In this document: positions 36,502 to 48,900 of the stretch, piece by piece
Position numbering within the stretch: the stretch's first letter is position 1
Layout: each line of letters opens with the position of its first letter
Assembly: GCA_037157565.1 (NCBI GenBank)
Contig: JAZHRO010000054.1
Coordinates: 14,987,501 to 15,051,500 of the forward strand
DNA: 64,000 nucleotides
Direction: 5' to 3'
Source of the DNA: Thalassia testudinum
Taxonomy: Eukaryota; Streptophyta; Magnoliopsida; Alismatales; Hydrocharitaceae
Notes under the pieces: model-generated
Told to the model about the DNA's origin: nothing
Seen by the model: only the letters and a program-made list of their open reading frames with translations
Databases searched by the model: none
Translations under genes and position numbers: made by a program

Positions 36502-39028
36502 TGATGAGAACCTCATCATGAACCCTAACTAGCAAATTTTGACCTAATTAAGTGTACAAAAGCTCCTACAAAACCTAAGGGAAAGCTTAAATCAGGGAAT
36601 TACAAATCTGAGTATAAAATAATTCACAAGGGGTAAAACTGTAATTTTACCATTGCAGTACATAAACGGGAGTTCTAAGGGTCTAGACACAGGTCAAATG
36701 GGTTTAATAAGATAAAAATTGGGGTGATTTGATCAGGAAAGGGTTATGACAAAATTTGAGAATTAAATGACATTCTGTAGCCCTAAAACAAACCCACTTT
36801 AATTCACAAAGTTTCAGGCAAGATAAAAATCAATTAAATCCTCTAAAATTTATAAAAAAATATCTCCTAGGGTTTGGAATATTCAATTTGGCCATTGGAA
36901 CCTATCTTGATCTAGATTGAGAACCATACCCAATTTTTGAACTAATTTAGGTTTTTATGCAAAATGTCCAGTCAAACATGATCAAACCTAAAATCCAACT
37001 TCACCATTGGATTCCTTAGGTCCAAATTAGGCTTATACCAAAATTTGGATCTAGGAAAAGGTCACCTTGACCAACTTTACAAAACGGTCCTCAATAATTA
37101 TTTTTTGACCCTTAGCTTTGTGGACTCTTGCAATTACCCCCCTACCTTTCTCGTCTCTTTCTTCAATTAGGTCCTTCTACCCCCGCACTGTGCAGGCCAT
37201 ACCTCTAGCGACTTTGCGCGGAGGATGACGCTGCACAGACCTGGGGAGCCGGCCCCAGACTTGAAAGGAGGATCCCCTGCGTTGTCCTCTTCTGTATGGA
37301 CCGGTTCCTATGCCCTGCCGGCCACCAAACCTCTCGTGCGAACGCACGAGAGGTATGGGTCTTTTTCCGGCCCTGCCACCATACCAGTGGCAGGGTTACT
37401 CTCACCATCGTCCACTATGCCTGGCTGCACCAGCAGGCACCCTCCAACACCTCTTCCTCGTCGTCATCTTCTCTCCTGGGCGCTATCTTCTTTGGCGACG
37501 ATAGCACAGCTGCTTGCCGCCTCCTCCCCATCTTCCGTCTACTAATTAGGTTAGACTTACTCCTCTCTATCCCCTCTTCAATTCCCCTCAATTTATTTCA
37601 CAAATTACCCCTCGACAGCCACTGTCCACTGCCATCTTCCCCATCTCCGGCCAACCTCTGGCGAGATGCACCCATCACTCCACACGTCTCGCCACCAACC
37701 TCTTCACCTCCGCCACTGACCACTGAACATCTTCCACCCCTTCATCAACCACCAACACCTCCCTAAACGCCCACCGAACACACCCATAAACACTGCCACA
37801 GAGCGACCTAGGCATGCACGCCTAGGCCGCCCTGCAGCCAGCCAACCCCTGCCTCACCTTCGCCATGATACGGTGAAGGTTTTCCTATGGTTTGACGTAG
37901 TTGAAAGGTCGTGTTACTGATTTCAGGGTCATGCCGCTCTCCGCCATTATCGCTGAGCTTGAAGTAAGCTTCAAGCTGCTCCAGGTCATGGTTAGCTCCA
38001 GGCGAAGCCCTCAGGTGGTGCGAGTTTGCAGCACGCACGCACCCAGGCTTCAAGTGGAGTCAAGAGACTCCATGCCTGCTGCAATCGCAAAGCCATCTAC
38101 TGAGGGCGCAAGCACGGAAGCTAGTGGGACTTTAGTCCCACCTCGGAAGTTCACGAGCGGGCGATCGCGCTTAAATTGATTTTGTGTTTCAGGCTTATTG
38201 CCTCGAAACACACTGGGGTGAGGTCCCTCGCATCCCCACCACGCCTCGTCTGCAATACTTCCCTCGCGGACCTGGCACTCGGATCCGACTACCTTTCCTG
38301 TGCACACCTCGTGCACTACCCACGCCGGTACGCCTGGTCCTGGATGCGTCACCTGACTCGCATACCCGGTTAAGGCTCTGGGAGAGCAAACCTTGGAGTG
38401 AATTTGAGAGAGAGAGAGAGACGTGGGGAGGGTAGGGGTTAGGTTTTGCCTAACCTTGCATTGTGCAGGAAAGCAGGAGAAGAAGAACGAGGTGGAGATA
38501 GTGCAACAGCAAGAAGAAGAAAAGAAGAGAAGGAAAGAAGACGAAGTCAGAAGGCCTCGCACAACAGAGAAGCAGAGAGGAAGAAGGGAAAGAGAAGCAG
38601 TAGAGGAAGAAGAGAAAGAGAAGAAGAAAAGAAGAAGAAGTCAGAAGGACTTGGCGTAGCAAAAAAAAAAAAGAAAAGAAGAAGAAGAAGCCAAGAGGAA
38701 GAAGAACCAGCAGCAGCGGCAGCTGAAAAGAAGCGGCAGAACACTGTAGCAAGTGGAGTTTAAGTCATTTGACCCTTGGAGTCAGACGTCTGAAAAGAGA
38801 AAGAAAGGGGTAGAAGAAAAAGAAGAAAGAGAGAAGAAAAGAAGAACAAATTTTCCTTTCTTTAATCTTTTTTTTTTTGTAAAACAGTATATATATATTG
38901 TAAATTATGATTTTGTACGCTTCTAGAATCAAGTGTTGCTCCCTGAATTCGACCTCGGAGATTTTCTATTTTCGAGTAATAAAATAAAAATACAAATACA
39001 GACTGGTCCCAAGCTTGAGGGACCATCA
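36502..39028 (+). repeat. 3' LTR of Athila-type element
   Basis: It is homologous to 25594-28326 but lacks ~190 bp after CTTTTTCCGGCC (near 37376). The AATAAA of the 5' copy reads AATCAA here (38927-38932). The hairpin (37325-37358) and the palindrome (38124-38141) are kept. Confidence 0.95.
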
Positions 39029-39033
39029 CCAGA
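39029..39033. other. Target-site duplication, right copy (CCAGA)
   Basis: Identical to 25589-25593. Confidence 0.93.
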
Positions 39034-42000
39034 CATGCAATAAAGTGAGTCCACGATAGCTAAAGAGCAACCAAATGGTAAAACCCTATTTCTAGCCCTC
39101 CTTAGGTAGTTGCAAGGGTGCAAGATCGAACATTTCATTGACTATCAATTATTAAAAATATTTAATAGACAAAGGATAACATTAACAAGCACTTACACAA
39201 TTCCTCGTGATGCCAAACTAATCGAATGAATTGAAATAATTGTCAAACAATTACAATAACACGTGCGTTGTTGTTGGGTTTTTGTCACTGGCAACGGTGC
39301 CAAAAATATGATTGTCGACGAACGATTTGCACTAAAAGGGTTGTTTTATATGTTGTTGTTGTTGTATGTGTTACAAATACAAACCGATGTCGCGTTAATT
39401 TTATTTATTTGCAATTTTTACTGGTTTATTTCTAGTTCATTCACTGGGAGGCAGTTATTAATATATATTATTCTCTAAGCCCAAAAATATTCATTTATTC
39501 CAAAAATGTTAATTTTATTTACAAAATGAATAAATGAATTAATCAATGAATGAATTGAATAACTATTTACAAAAAAAATCAACTAATCTGTATCACAATG
39601 CCTGAAACAAATGTACACAAACAGGCATCAAGAATTGACTACTACTACACTATGTTAGTTATATACAATTACTATAAATAATACCTAAATGAAGGTAAAC
39701 AAATAGCTACTAATATCTACTATACTAAGTTATATTAACATACTAATATCTATAGTAACTTATATTGAATATACAGTAACATATATATATGTTGCTATAG
39801 CCTTAATAAAATATTTACATTACATAAGGCAAACATAAATACTTTTATTAACATATATAGCTATATACAGTGACAGATGGATCTGTCACTAAAGCCTATA
39901 TTGTTATTTATGTACATATAAGACTCAATTAGCTATATACTCTACTCTACATATATATATATACTACTTATGTACGTATATTGTATACATATCTTATTTA
40001 CATAAATATATATAAATTAATTACTATTATACATATATTGTATATACATACACAGATGTTACATGTACGCACGCGTATATACACATACACACAGTTGCAC
40101 ACACACCTACATGGACACTTAGCCAACTTCTCATCTTCTTATTTACTTGGTCATTTTTTAGGTCGTCCCCTCTCTCATTAGACATTTATATCTAAACCCA
40201 AAAATTAGTTATAAGTGGGTGAGTCAGCCACTTTCAAGGGATACGTAACACCTAAGAGGGTGGGACCAAAGCTTTACTAGCAGCGAACCCTAGTTCATTA
40301 TTAGGTTCATTTAAATCCGATTCTAGGCCCAACATCAGGCCCATTAGGCCCAACTACAGTGTGTAGGCCCCGGCCAACCACTGTTCAAACATTTATGCTC
40401 ATATGCTCATTCGGATTAGAGGAGAGGTAATGGGATGTATGCCGCCATGCGCTGTTGACTGAGAACCCGGCAACGCAAATGCAATTTATACCATGTTGAG
40501 CGGTCTGACGTGCACAATGTGACGCTATTGGTAGCGCCCAAATTGGCACTGAGCTGCGCGTAGAATTAACTGGAGTTGATGATTTTGGCCCTTGATTTGA
40601 AGGCCATAATTAGTTCCAATTTCTAATTAAAATATATCATTAGAAATCCCTTATATAGGGTTACATAATTATGTAGTTAATTTAGTAAAATAACTTAATT
40701 AGTTATATTTTAAAATTGGTTAAAGTTAGTGATTTATACACATCAGATTCAGGTTTAATCTCTTAATTACTATACAAATTAATAAATTAATCATGGAATT
40801 GACTTTACATAGAGTTAATTTATATAATGAAGTATGTATTACACATTTTAAATTTATTTTTGAGACTTTATTTTAATTTATTTACATTTAAATACACATT
40901 TAAGTTTGTTTTACACATAAATAATTTATAAATATCATAATACATTATAAATACAGTTTAAATAGGTTGAAAAGACTTAATATAATATTATACAAATGTA
41001 CATTATAACTTACTTCAGTATTAACTTAAATTAATAGTTTATTTTATTTTAAGTTAGTAAATTACTTAATTAACTTAATAACTTAATTATTTATTGTAAA
41101 TATATAATTAAATTAAATTATAGGTGTTATACAATATATATTATTTACTTAAATACGTATGTACAGTGTTAGACATAGTTATGTACATATAGATAGGTTT
41201 ATATAAGTACTTAAGTTATTATACATTTAAGTTAATATAATTAATAGATAGTTATATAATAAATCATTTTAAATACTTAATTTAATATATAAAATACATC
41301 TATAAGTTATTTACAGATATTTTGTACATATTGTATAATATATACATATAGCTTAGGTTTAAATTATTATATACAAGTATATACATAGTATATAGGGTCT
41401 TTTTTGGTATTTTTTGGGTTTTTCTGATTTTTACAATTTTTGTATGTATAAGAGAGGTAGAGGATGAGAGAGAAAATATGAGAGAGAGAGAAAGAGTTCT
41501 TTTTGGTGTTTTTCTTTTTAGGTTCTTTATTAAATTTCCAAGTATACTGAACCATTGGCTGATATGTCCTACCAAGTTGGGGGTTCAGAATACTTTGAAA
41601 TTTGGTGAGTACTTAGAAAAATACCTAATCTTACTCAAGAAAAGTTTATTTTATTTTATTATGATTTTTATTTATTTACAAACCAACTCTATTTTAGGCC
41701 TTTAAAGAGTTTTGGAAAGTGAACCTAAGACACTAAATAGAGTTCTATGGGTTGGAAATGCAGCTCATTCACTTAGAAATGTCTAACACAACATGTGAAA
41801 GGTATTCAAACATTTGAACTTGATTTTCAATTTAATTTCATTCAAACTTCCCAATTAGATAGTTAAAACATTTAGAATGCTGACAATGGAATTCAAATCT
41901 GATTTACATGCACTTCTCATCAAATTTAAATCTAATACAAGTAGATGCATGCTTGTATAATAAGTTCTAACAATAAACATCATGTTAGCTTCTTTAGATC

Positions 42001-43416
42001 CCTAATTCTAACCAATACCCACATGAGTCAACATGTTCCAAACCCTGATGTTGTTGTGAAAATAGCAGTAGTTGAATGAACTGCTACTAGTAAAAATCAG
42101 CAGCTATTTGCTGCTCCTTTGCTACCTCAAATGATTAGACGTCTTAACCTCCTAATGCAACCATTGCTACAATTTCAGCAGCAACTCTACCATAGGATCA
42201 ACAGCTGGAAACTGCTGCAGCAACTCTGATCAGATCAAATAGATCTAATTTGAGCTCAAATGCAGTAGGTCAGTCGTAATAAACTCTCAACCAAGTTGTT
42301 GCAATGTAAATCCAAATCCAACTCAAATCCAAATCCACATCAGAGCTATAAAATAAAATGGAAAATCTAACCTAAACTTTTTCTCATGCTAAAAACAACA
42401 TGAAGGAAAGGTTGCCAATCAGACTTTGAAATCTACTGGAAACCATGCTCCAATTTTCCAATGCTTGAAATTAGGGTTAATCCCATAAAATGTTGCTGTT
42501 GTTGCAGCTTCTTTATGTACTATTGTGGGAGATTTTAACACTAAAATCATAGATTCAAGCAATCGTTTAAAAACATGATCAATTTGAAAATAAAATAATT
42601 TGCAATGCTTTTATAATTGATATTCACAAGTTAATTATGAGTTAAGAAGGGGGACGTATAACGTATAGTATGTAGGTATCTTTTGATGAGGAATAACACC
42701 TGGAATTATTCAAAATAAGTAGCATATGATACCAAAGAGATTTAATTACAATAGCAATTTTAAAGTATTAGATTTACCTGTTAGGAATGTTGAGTAAGTA
42801 TTTATCCTGGACCAAATTTTTATTTTGTACTTATTAGAAATGTTGCTTTCATACAGGTGTTGAGAAATATAGCACGCATGTAATTTGACCATTAGAGATA
42901 CCAAATACTATTGATATCTGTTACATTCGTAAATGCTTCTTAAGATAAAATATAATAATTTGCAATGCTTTTATAACTGACATCAACAAGTTAGTTCTAA
43001 GTTATGGAAGGAGGAATATAACGTATAACAATTGGAATTATTCATAATGTGTAGCATATGCTACCAAAGAGATGTAATCACAATTGCTAATTTTAAAGTA
43101 CCCTTGAGAGTTTCTAAAAGGCTAGGATAACCAGCAAGAACCAGCTCCTACGTGCTAATATTGCTGTCCTTTTGTTTTTCAATGCAACAACAAAAGTTCG
43201 TTAACCTTGCCAAAAAAATTTAGCTAATCGAACCACAAGATTGTGACATATATTGCATTTTCCAAAATCAAAGCGACAATATAAGGAACAAATCCAAAAA
43301 GAGAAACAATAATAACAGGAAAGGAAAATATAATCAACCATCAATGTCGTTGATAGTACTTTTGATTCAAACACCAACCTCTTACAAGCAAAAAAGAAAA
43401 AATAGAGCTAACTAGG
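39034..43416. other. AT-rich intergenic DNA, no gene
   Basis: The stretch is strongly AT-rich, especially 39480-41400, with many TATATA runs. A perfect 10-bp inverted repeat, AGTGACAGAT facing ATCTGTCACT, lies at 39869-39890. I recognise no protein remnant or LTR. Confidence 0.5.
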
Positions 43417-43842
43417 TTAATCGAAGATCAAGAATACTATATCCTCGTTACTTTCTTCCTTCTCTTCACCCTTTTTCTTTTCCTTGGTAGGTGCTACCTC
43501 GGTAGCAGCTGCACTGCCACCAGCACCTGTAGAAGGTGCATCACCACCAGCGTTGCTACTAGCACCTGTAAAAGGTTCACCGCTAGTAGGACCTACAGAA
43601 GCTGCATTGCCACCAGCACTTGCAAAAGGAGCACCACCACTAGCATCGCCACCAACACTTGCAGAAGCTACACTGCCACCAACACTTGCACGAGAACCAC
43701 CACCAGCACCGCTAGTAGCATCTGCAAAAGCTCCATCGCCACTAGCATTTATAGAAATTGCATCACCACTAGCACTTGCAGAAGGAGCACCACCACCAAC
43801 ACCTGTAGAAGTTGCATCGCCACCAACACTTGCAGAAGGAGT
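43417..43842 (-). pseudogene. Ribosomal P-stalk-like C-terminal tail on a Gly/Ala repeat
   Basis: The minus strand is open for about 141 codons and ends EEKEESNEDIVFLIFD, stop at 43417-43419. That matches the acidic tail shared by 60S stalk proteins P1, P2 and P3 (EESDDDMGFGLFD type), which recruits translation factors. A Lys/Glu stretch (KEKKKGEEKEE) precedes it, as in the family. Upstream, the usual short Ala/Gly hinge is replaced by over 100 residues of repeats such as APSTGAGG, SVGGDA and PFASAGG. No start codon or P1/P2 globular N-domain is seen; a TGA lies at about 43843. It is probably a pseudogene or chimeric relic with an expanded hinge. Confidence 0.6.
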
Positions 43843-44110
43843 ATCTCATTGGCAGGATGGTCACACCACTGGTCAGGCTTGCCTCTGCACTCATAGTGGT
43901 TGATCGCCTGACTGACGAGGTTGTGCTAGAGTAAGTTGTTCGAGTGAGCTTAGTGAGCACTTGCAAAAGGAGCATCACCATTAGCACTATGACCAACACC
44001 TGTAGAAGCTGCACATGCATCCACCAGCACCTGTAGAAGGAGCATTGTGTCGGCGGGATGGTTGCACCCCTTGTCAGGCTTGCCTCTGTGCTCAAGGTGG
44101 TTGATTGCCT
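43843..44110. repeat. Locally duplicated block beside P-stalk-like tail
   Basis: Two related copies, near 43850-43905 and 44050-44105, share GGCAAGCCTGAC plus the flanking CTCATTGG/GTCGG and GGTGGTTGAT blocks. The 3-fold repeat DNA of the neighbouring hinge lies between them. This suggests repeated slippage or unequal exchange at this locus. Confidence 0.6.
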
Positions 44111-44550
44111 AACCGATGAGGGTGTGATGGAGCAAGCTAGTTGAGAGATCTTGAGTGTGATTGGGTGGGAAGTGGAAGGGAGGAGTGTCCCATGCTTTTT
44201 ATTGAGTGAAATTTAAAATTTGAACTTGATTTGACAAGAACTTGGGTCAATTTACAGTTATTTATCAATTGCTCATTTAGCATTCTATTCTATTTCATTT
44301 CCACGTTGGCATATGCCAACTTGTTTGCCATGTCATTTTGATAGGAAAGTTGGTATATTAATATGTATGTATACCACTACCCCTTAAAAAAGGGTCGTTT
44401 GTATATGTATGCTTGAGTTCACGCTGCTCTTCCTGTTTCTCAGTATTTGGTATTTGTTTGAGGTTTTCTACTGCTTCAGTGGGATCAAGATTAAGCTTAA
44501 AATGCTAACACCAACACCCCACAACACCAACCCCCTCCCTTCCATCAACC
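44111..44550. other. Intergenic, nothing recognised
   Basis: No gene or element ends are identified. Confidence 0.5.
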
Positions 44551-45100
44551 CTTGGCATCCTGCTTCCTAACTTTCCATCTGCCACATCCTGTGCATACTC
44601 ACCCTCCTGCATTCCACCTCCTCATCCAATTCCCTGTGCCTATGTATGCTGCCCATCATGGATGGCATGGTGATTATTTGGCAAGAAGGGACCTGCTTCT
44701 GGAGATTAATCGCTCTGGACAGAAAACAGCGAACCCGTGGCCTCTTGAAGCTGCACCTGCAGTCTGCTTTCCTCTACTCGGTGCTCTCAGTTTTAATGTG
44801 GCATCTCAGGATGGTGCTTCTGCTAATGGCGATTTCACTTCAGACTTATGTTCTGCTTGCAATTGGTCTAAGGTGTTAATATCGTATGTAGTCTTTATTT
44901 GGTTCGAAATAGGAATCAGATGGAGCTGCAGATTGCGATAGCAATCTTCCTGCACGGTTGTGGGAAAATGAGAAACTGCGACAGAAGACAAGGCGCGCAA
45001 TGACGTTGGGGGTCAACGAAGATGAAGAGGAGGTGGCAAAGGCAAAGGAGGGAAGGGAGTGGAAGGAGGAGAGGGCAGAAAGAGGTGTACGTGCGTTGTG
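44551..45100 (+). other. Possible unrecognised coding exons
   Basis: An open frame at 44552-44870 encodes a Pro/His-rich segment (PMYAAHHGWHGDYLARRD) followed by NPWPLEAAP. A second open segment after GGAATCAG at about 44920 gives LPARLWENEKLRQK and then an acidic/basic stretch (VNEDEEEVAKAKE). The latter looks like a charged coiled region of a real protein. I do not recognise a family, and splice sites joining the two are guesses. It could be a gene fragment. Confidence 0.25.
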
Positions 45101-45976
45101 GGGAAGTTGATGGTGGATAAACTAAAAGCTAAGGATGCCAATTTTTGGAAATTAGGTAAGAAGCAATGCACACCCACGGCCACACCACGAACGGTTGCCT
45201 GGATGGACCCTAACACCAGGGCATTTATAATTAACAATGCAACTTTTCAAGGACAAATGTGTAATTGCCAAAGTTTTAAGGGTTGCTTCTAGTTGCCAAA
45301 AGTTTACAAGGACACTTACGTAAGAATGCCTACGGATCTTTTTGCTTGAGTAAACCTATTTCGGAATCCTCAGAAGTGAATTTTGAGCATAACATCCTAA
45401 AATAGACACTCTGGGAAAATCCTGCATCGAAGAACATGAGTGAAAGGTGTGAATGGAGTAGCCACGTGGATAGGGGTACCTACTTCCCGGTTCATCTGCA
45501 CATGAATTGGTTGGGAACATGTGGAACACACAGGCTTTTGATTGTGCCTCCTGAGTTTTCTTCTTGTATTTTGTCTTTGAGTTCTGAGTGATTGTAATTG
45601 GCTTGCTGTGGTTTCCTATGGGGAATTGTATCTGGATGCTTTTTTACCTTAGAATTAAATCAAGTTGTTCAATCAGCCAAAATATTGAGATAACACGAAG
45701 AAAACATAGATTTTTTTGAGAACTGTCCAGAATCGCATTCTCCCTAAAACTGCAAATTAACAGCATTCGACTCCACAAAAAATATTTTTAAAAAAAAGCT
45801 AATGTAATCCCCTATCTAAAACTAATATCTCTCTCTAATACCCATGCGGAATGTAAAACGCCACAGAAAATCATGTCTTGCAGCGTCAGAACACCCTTAT
45901 TAAAGCAAAAAGAACAATAGAACTATGATGATATGAGCTATGACTCCATCAGTAGACCAGGTTTTAACTATTTCCA
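45101..45976. other. Intergenic / 3' flank of SRF gene
   Basis: I see no gene here. In particular no protein kinase domain is found where the kinase exons of an SRF receptor would be expected. Confidence 0.5.
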
Positions 45977-48900
45977 TTAGCGTTGTCCTTGGCCACGAGT
46001 TCCTTTGGCTGGAGTTGTGGACGGTGGATGTGAAGTTCCTGGCCCGCCCTTCCAGCTGTTGCCACCAGTCCTGAAAGCGAGAGATAAAGACCTTATAAGG
46101 TTGAATGACAACCAAAAAAAAAAAAAAAAGGCATCACCATCAAGGCATCATAGAGATAGTTGTAATGTTGGCTCTTACACTAAGGACTTTATGGATTTCA
46201 ACTTATCAGGAATCTTCCCAGTGAAATGATTGTTTGCAATATTTCTGTTTGGAAATAGAAAAAAAAGAAAAAAAGATCACAACAAGCAAATGATTTTAGG
46301 AGGAAGATGAAAACAACATAGTTCCAGTATTCAGAATGCTGTCAATAGTTCGTACTCACAAATATTGAAGAGGAATTTTATCACTGCCGAGAACATCGAT
46401 GGTGCCCTCAAAGGCATTGTCACTTAGATATCTATTCCAAGTAAGAGCTGCTTGGTTAACATTGAAGAAAATATTGGACTTGGCCGCTAAACTTAAGTGG
46501 ATCTTCTTACAGGGTTGTTAAATGAGCAAAAGACGAGAAAGCTTTGGGGATCTTGCCCGTAAAAAAATTCTCAGCTAAATCACTGCATTTTTGCTCAGGA
46601 GAAGATTTGAAATGTTAGTTTGGAATTAAGTAATACCACAGAAAACAAGCATATAACAGTTGACTGCTATCTAAGGATATCAACAACAGCTAATCTTGTT
46701 GACAAGGAGAAACCATCTAGCATTGGATATGAGGGGCTTTTACTTTCTGTCTCCATTAATTTTACTATCATGTAAATGCCCTCATTAAGTTGATATGTAC
46801 ATGGATACCTCTAGAAATATCACAAAGCCAATCTGCTTTACATTGATGTTACTTTACAAACTAGATGGATATATTTTTTTTAAACCACACTTGACACATG
46901 TCTTCTAGGTGAATCAATGGTTAATAAAACATATGCATAGGAAGGTTATATGTTCTCCATGTAGGTTTTAGGGATTTGAATTTTACCAACTCAGATTTCT
47001 TGCATTGTGATAGAGTTTTCTTCACAATAGATTTAAATAGATTAAGTCCTAATCTATTTGTGCAGTTATGTGAAATTTTGTTTGACTACTAATACAGTCT
47101 CCTCTTTAGTCTTGAAGTTGACCTAGGGGGAGGTGTTTGACGTGGTTCTTAGGGTTTGTTGATACTACGAAGGCATGCTGATTTTAGAATTTTCTTGTTT
47201 TTATTATAGTTGATACCAGGAATTTCCTTGGAGTTTGGGTAAAATTTCTGTCCAAATTTTACATAAACCGGTATTTTTCATGTGATTGCTTTCATGTGTT
47301 AATTGATGCATATTTAGATCTTGAGTTATGATCCATGATGACGATGGCACTTCCTTTTCACAAGCTTTCTTTCGTGAAAGGAAGGCCAACTCTAGCATAT
47401 CAAACTATGTTTACCCATGAATAAAGATTGTATAGAAAGTGACAAAACTACTTCAGCAACAATATCAAGCAAAGCTTTGATCCGGTTTTGGTGGAAAGGA
47501 AAACATTTACGTATGAAAAAGTTACCAAAAGGCCTCATCTGGATTACTAGGTGCTGTAGTGCCTCTTCTCTTCCGAAGAAATCTTATTTCTTTAGAGTTG
47601 GATGCTTCAATGCAAGGTATTATTTGATTTAATAGCCTAATTCAACTTTGGCTAGATTATCATGCTTATACGACAGTAAGATTATATGAAAGGTGTTTTT
47701 GATTACCTCCCGTACCTCTGTAATTGTTAGAATTAGGTTCCTAGAAGTTAGATGGAATCTGGTTACCTTATGACCATCCGACTAGGACCTAAGTGCAAGG
47801 ATGGAAAATTTCAAAAAATAGGAATCTGTATTGTCTCACAGTATTTCCAATGCACTGATACCCACAAAGACTTCATCCAAGGAGCCTTCCAAATGGTTAT
47901 TTCTGAGACTCCTGCAAGCATATATAATTAGTACCTTCAGGGGTGAAGATGGAAAAATATACATTTGGAGGTGGTATAACAATAAAACTTGACATTTAAA
48001 TTGTTGTGACATTTCTTTTTTGTGCATTCAAACAGATAAAATCGTGGATCTAAATGGATATGCTGTATGCCTATTTCACCCCTTCGCCCCCAGTAACCTA
48101 TTTCAGACAAGTAGAAACAAAAACCAGAAATGATGTGGTACAGAAATGGGAGTGATATTACAGGTATTGAACTGAAGAGAGTTCGCCGATTGACGAGGGA
48201 AGCCTTCCATAGAATCCATTTCCAGATAAATCCCTGCAAGTGGGTCAAATTACAAAAATGACTACGCAAGTTGGTAAGCAGAAGAACCTCTGACACTGAC
48301 ACGTTAATTACTCACAATCTCAACAAATTCCGAGGAAGGTAAGTGGGTATTGCACCACCAATGGCGTTGTTGCTCAAATCACTGCACCAGCTCCAAATGG
48401 CAACCGGTTCAATAAAAGTAAAAATGTCATAGCTAAGAATATGATCGCATCAAGAGTATGGAAACTTACAGGGTGGTCAAGAACCCCATTTGATCGAGAT
48501 CGCGACATAGTTCTCCACGAAGGCCCTGAAATGGCAGACGTCTGGAGGACACAAATATAAAAATGACGATTACACGACAGATTGGTGTTGCAGCACATCT
48601 CACGAAGGAAAAAATAAAAGGGCAGTTCCAAACTATAATTCTTACAGCTCTATAACTGTATCTTCATCACATATAACTCCCCTCCAGTGCTGCCCACAAG
48701 GATCGCCCTTTCGGTCCCCACTCCAATTAGTGAGCTGGCTGGCAGATTCAAGGGTGAGGTACAAAGCGCTGAGAGCAATAACTGTGGCAGGATCAATACA
48801 ATGAGAAGGAATAAATCTCCACGATGAATTTCCAAGCAAAATCTGCACCTTACACACATATATAGAAGAATATGCCAAAGGAAAATCTGACAAACCAAAG

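Larger units (their letters stand above)
25594..39028 (+). mobile_element. Complete Athila-type Ty3/gypsy retrotransposon (inactive)
   Basis: The 13.4-kb element has LTRs of 2733 bp (25594-28326) and 2527 bp (36502-39028). Both begin TGATGAGAACCTCATCATG and end GAGGGACCATCA. It carries a tRNA-Asp PBS, gag, protease, RT/RNase H and integrase in Ty3/gypsy order, a purine tract before the 3' LTR, and perfect CCAGA target duplications. Long LTRs, the Asp primer site and the Gag/integrase wording point to the Athila lineage. The coding region has about a dozen in-frame stops plus frameshifts, so it is non-autonomous now. No env-like frame follows integrase. Confidence 0.95.

Noticed and set aside
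43484..43903. Plus-strand Pro/Ala-rich frame
   Set aside because: It is the antisense shadow of the repetitive minus-strand hinge that ends in a stalk-protein-like tail.
48530..48545. CAGACGTCTG at the start of an SRF LRR exon
   Set aside because: A single copy overlapping a coding splice junction in a unique gene. It is not part of the LTR motif clusters.
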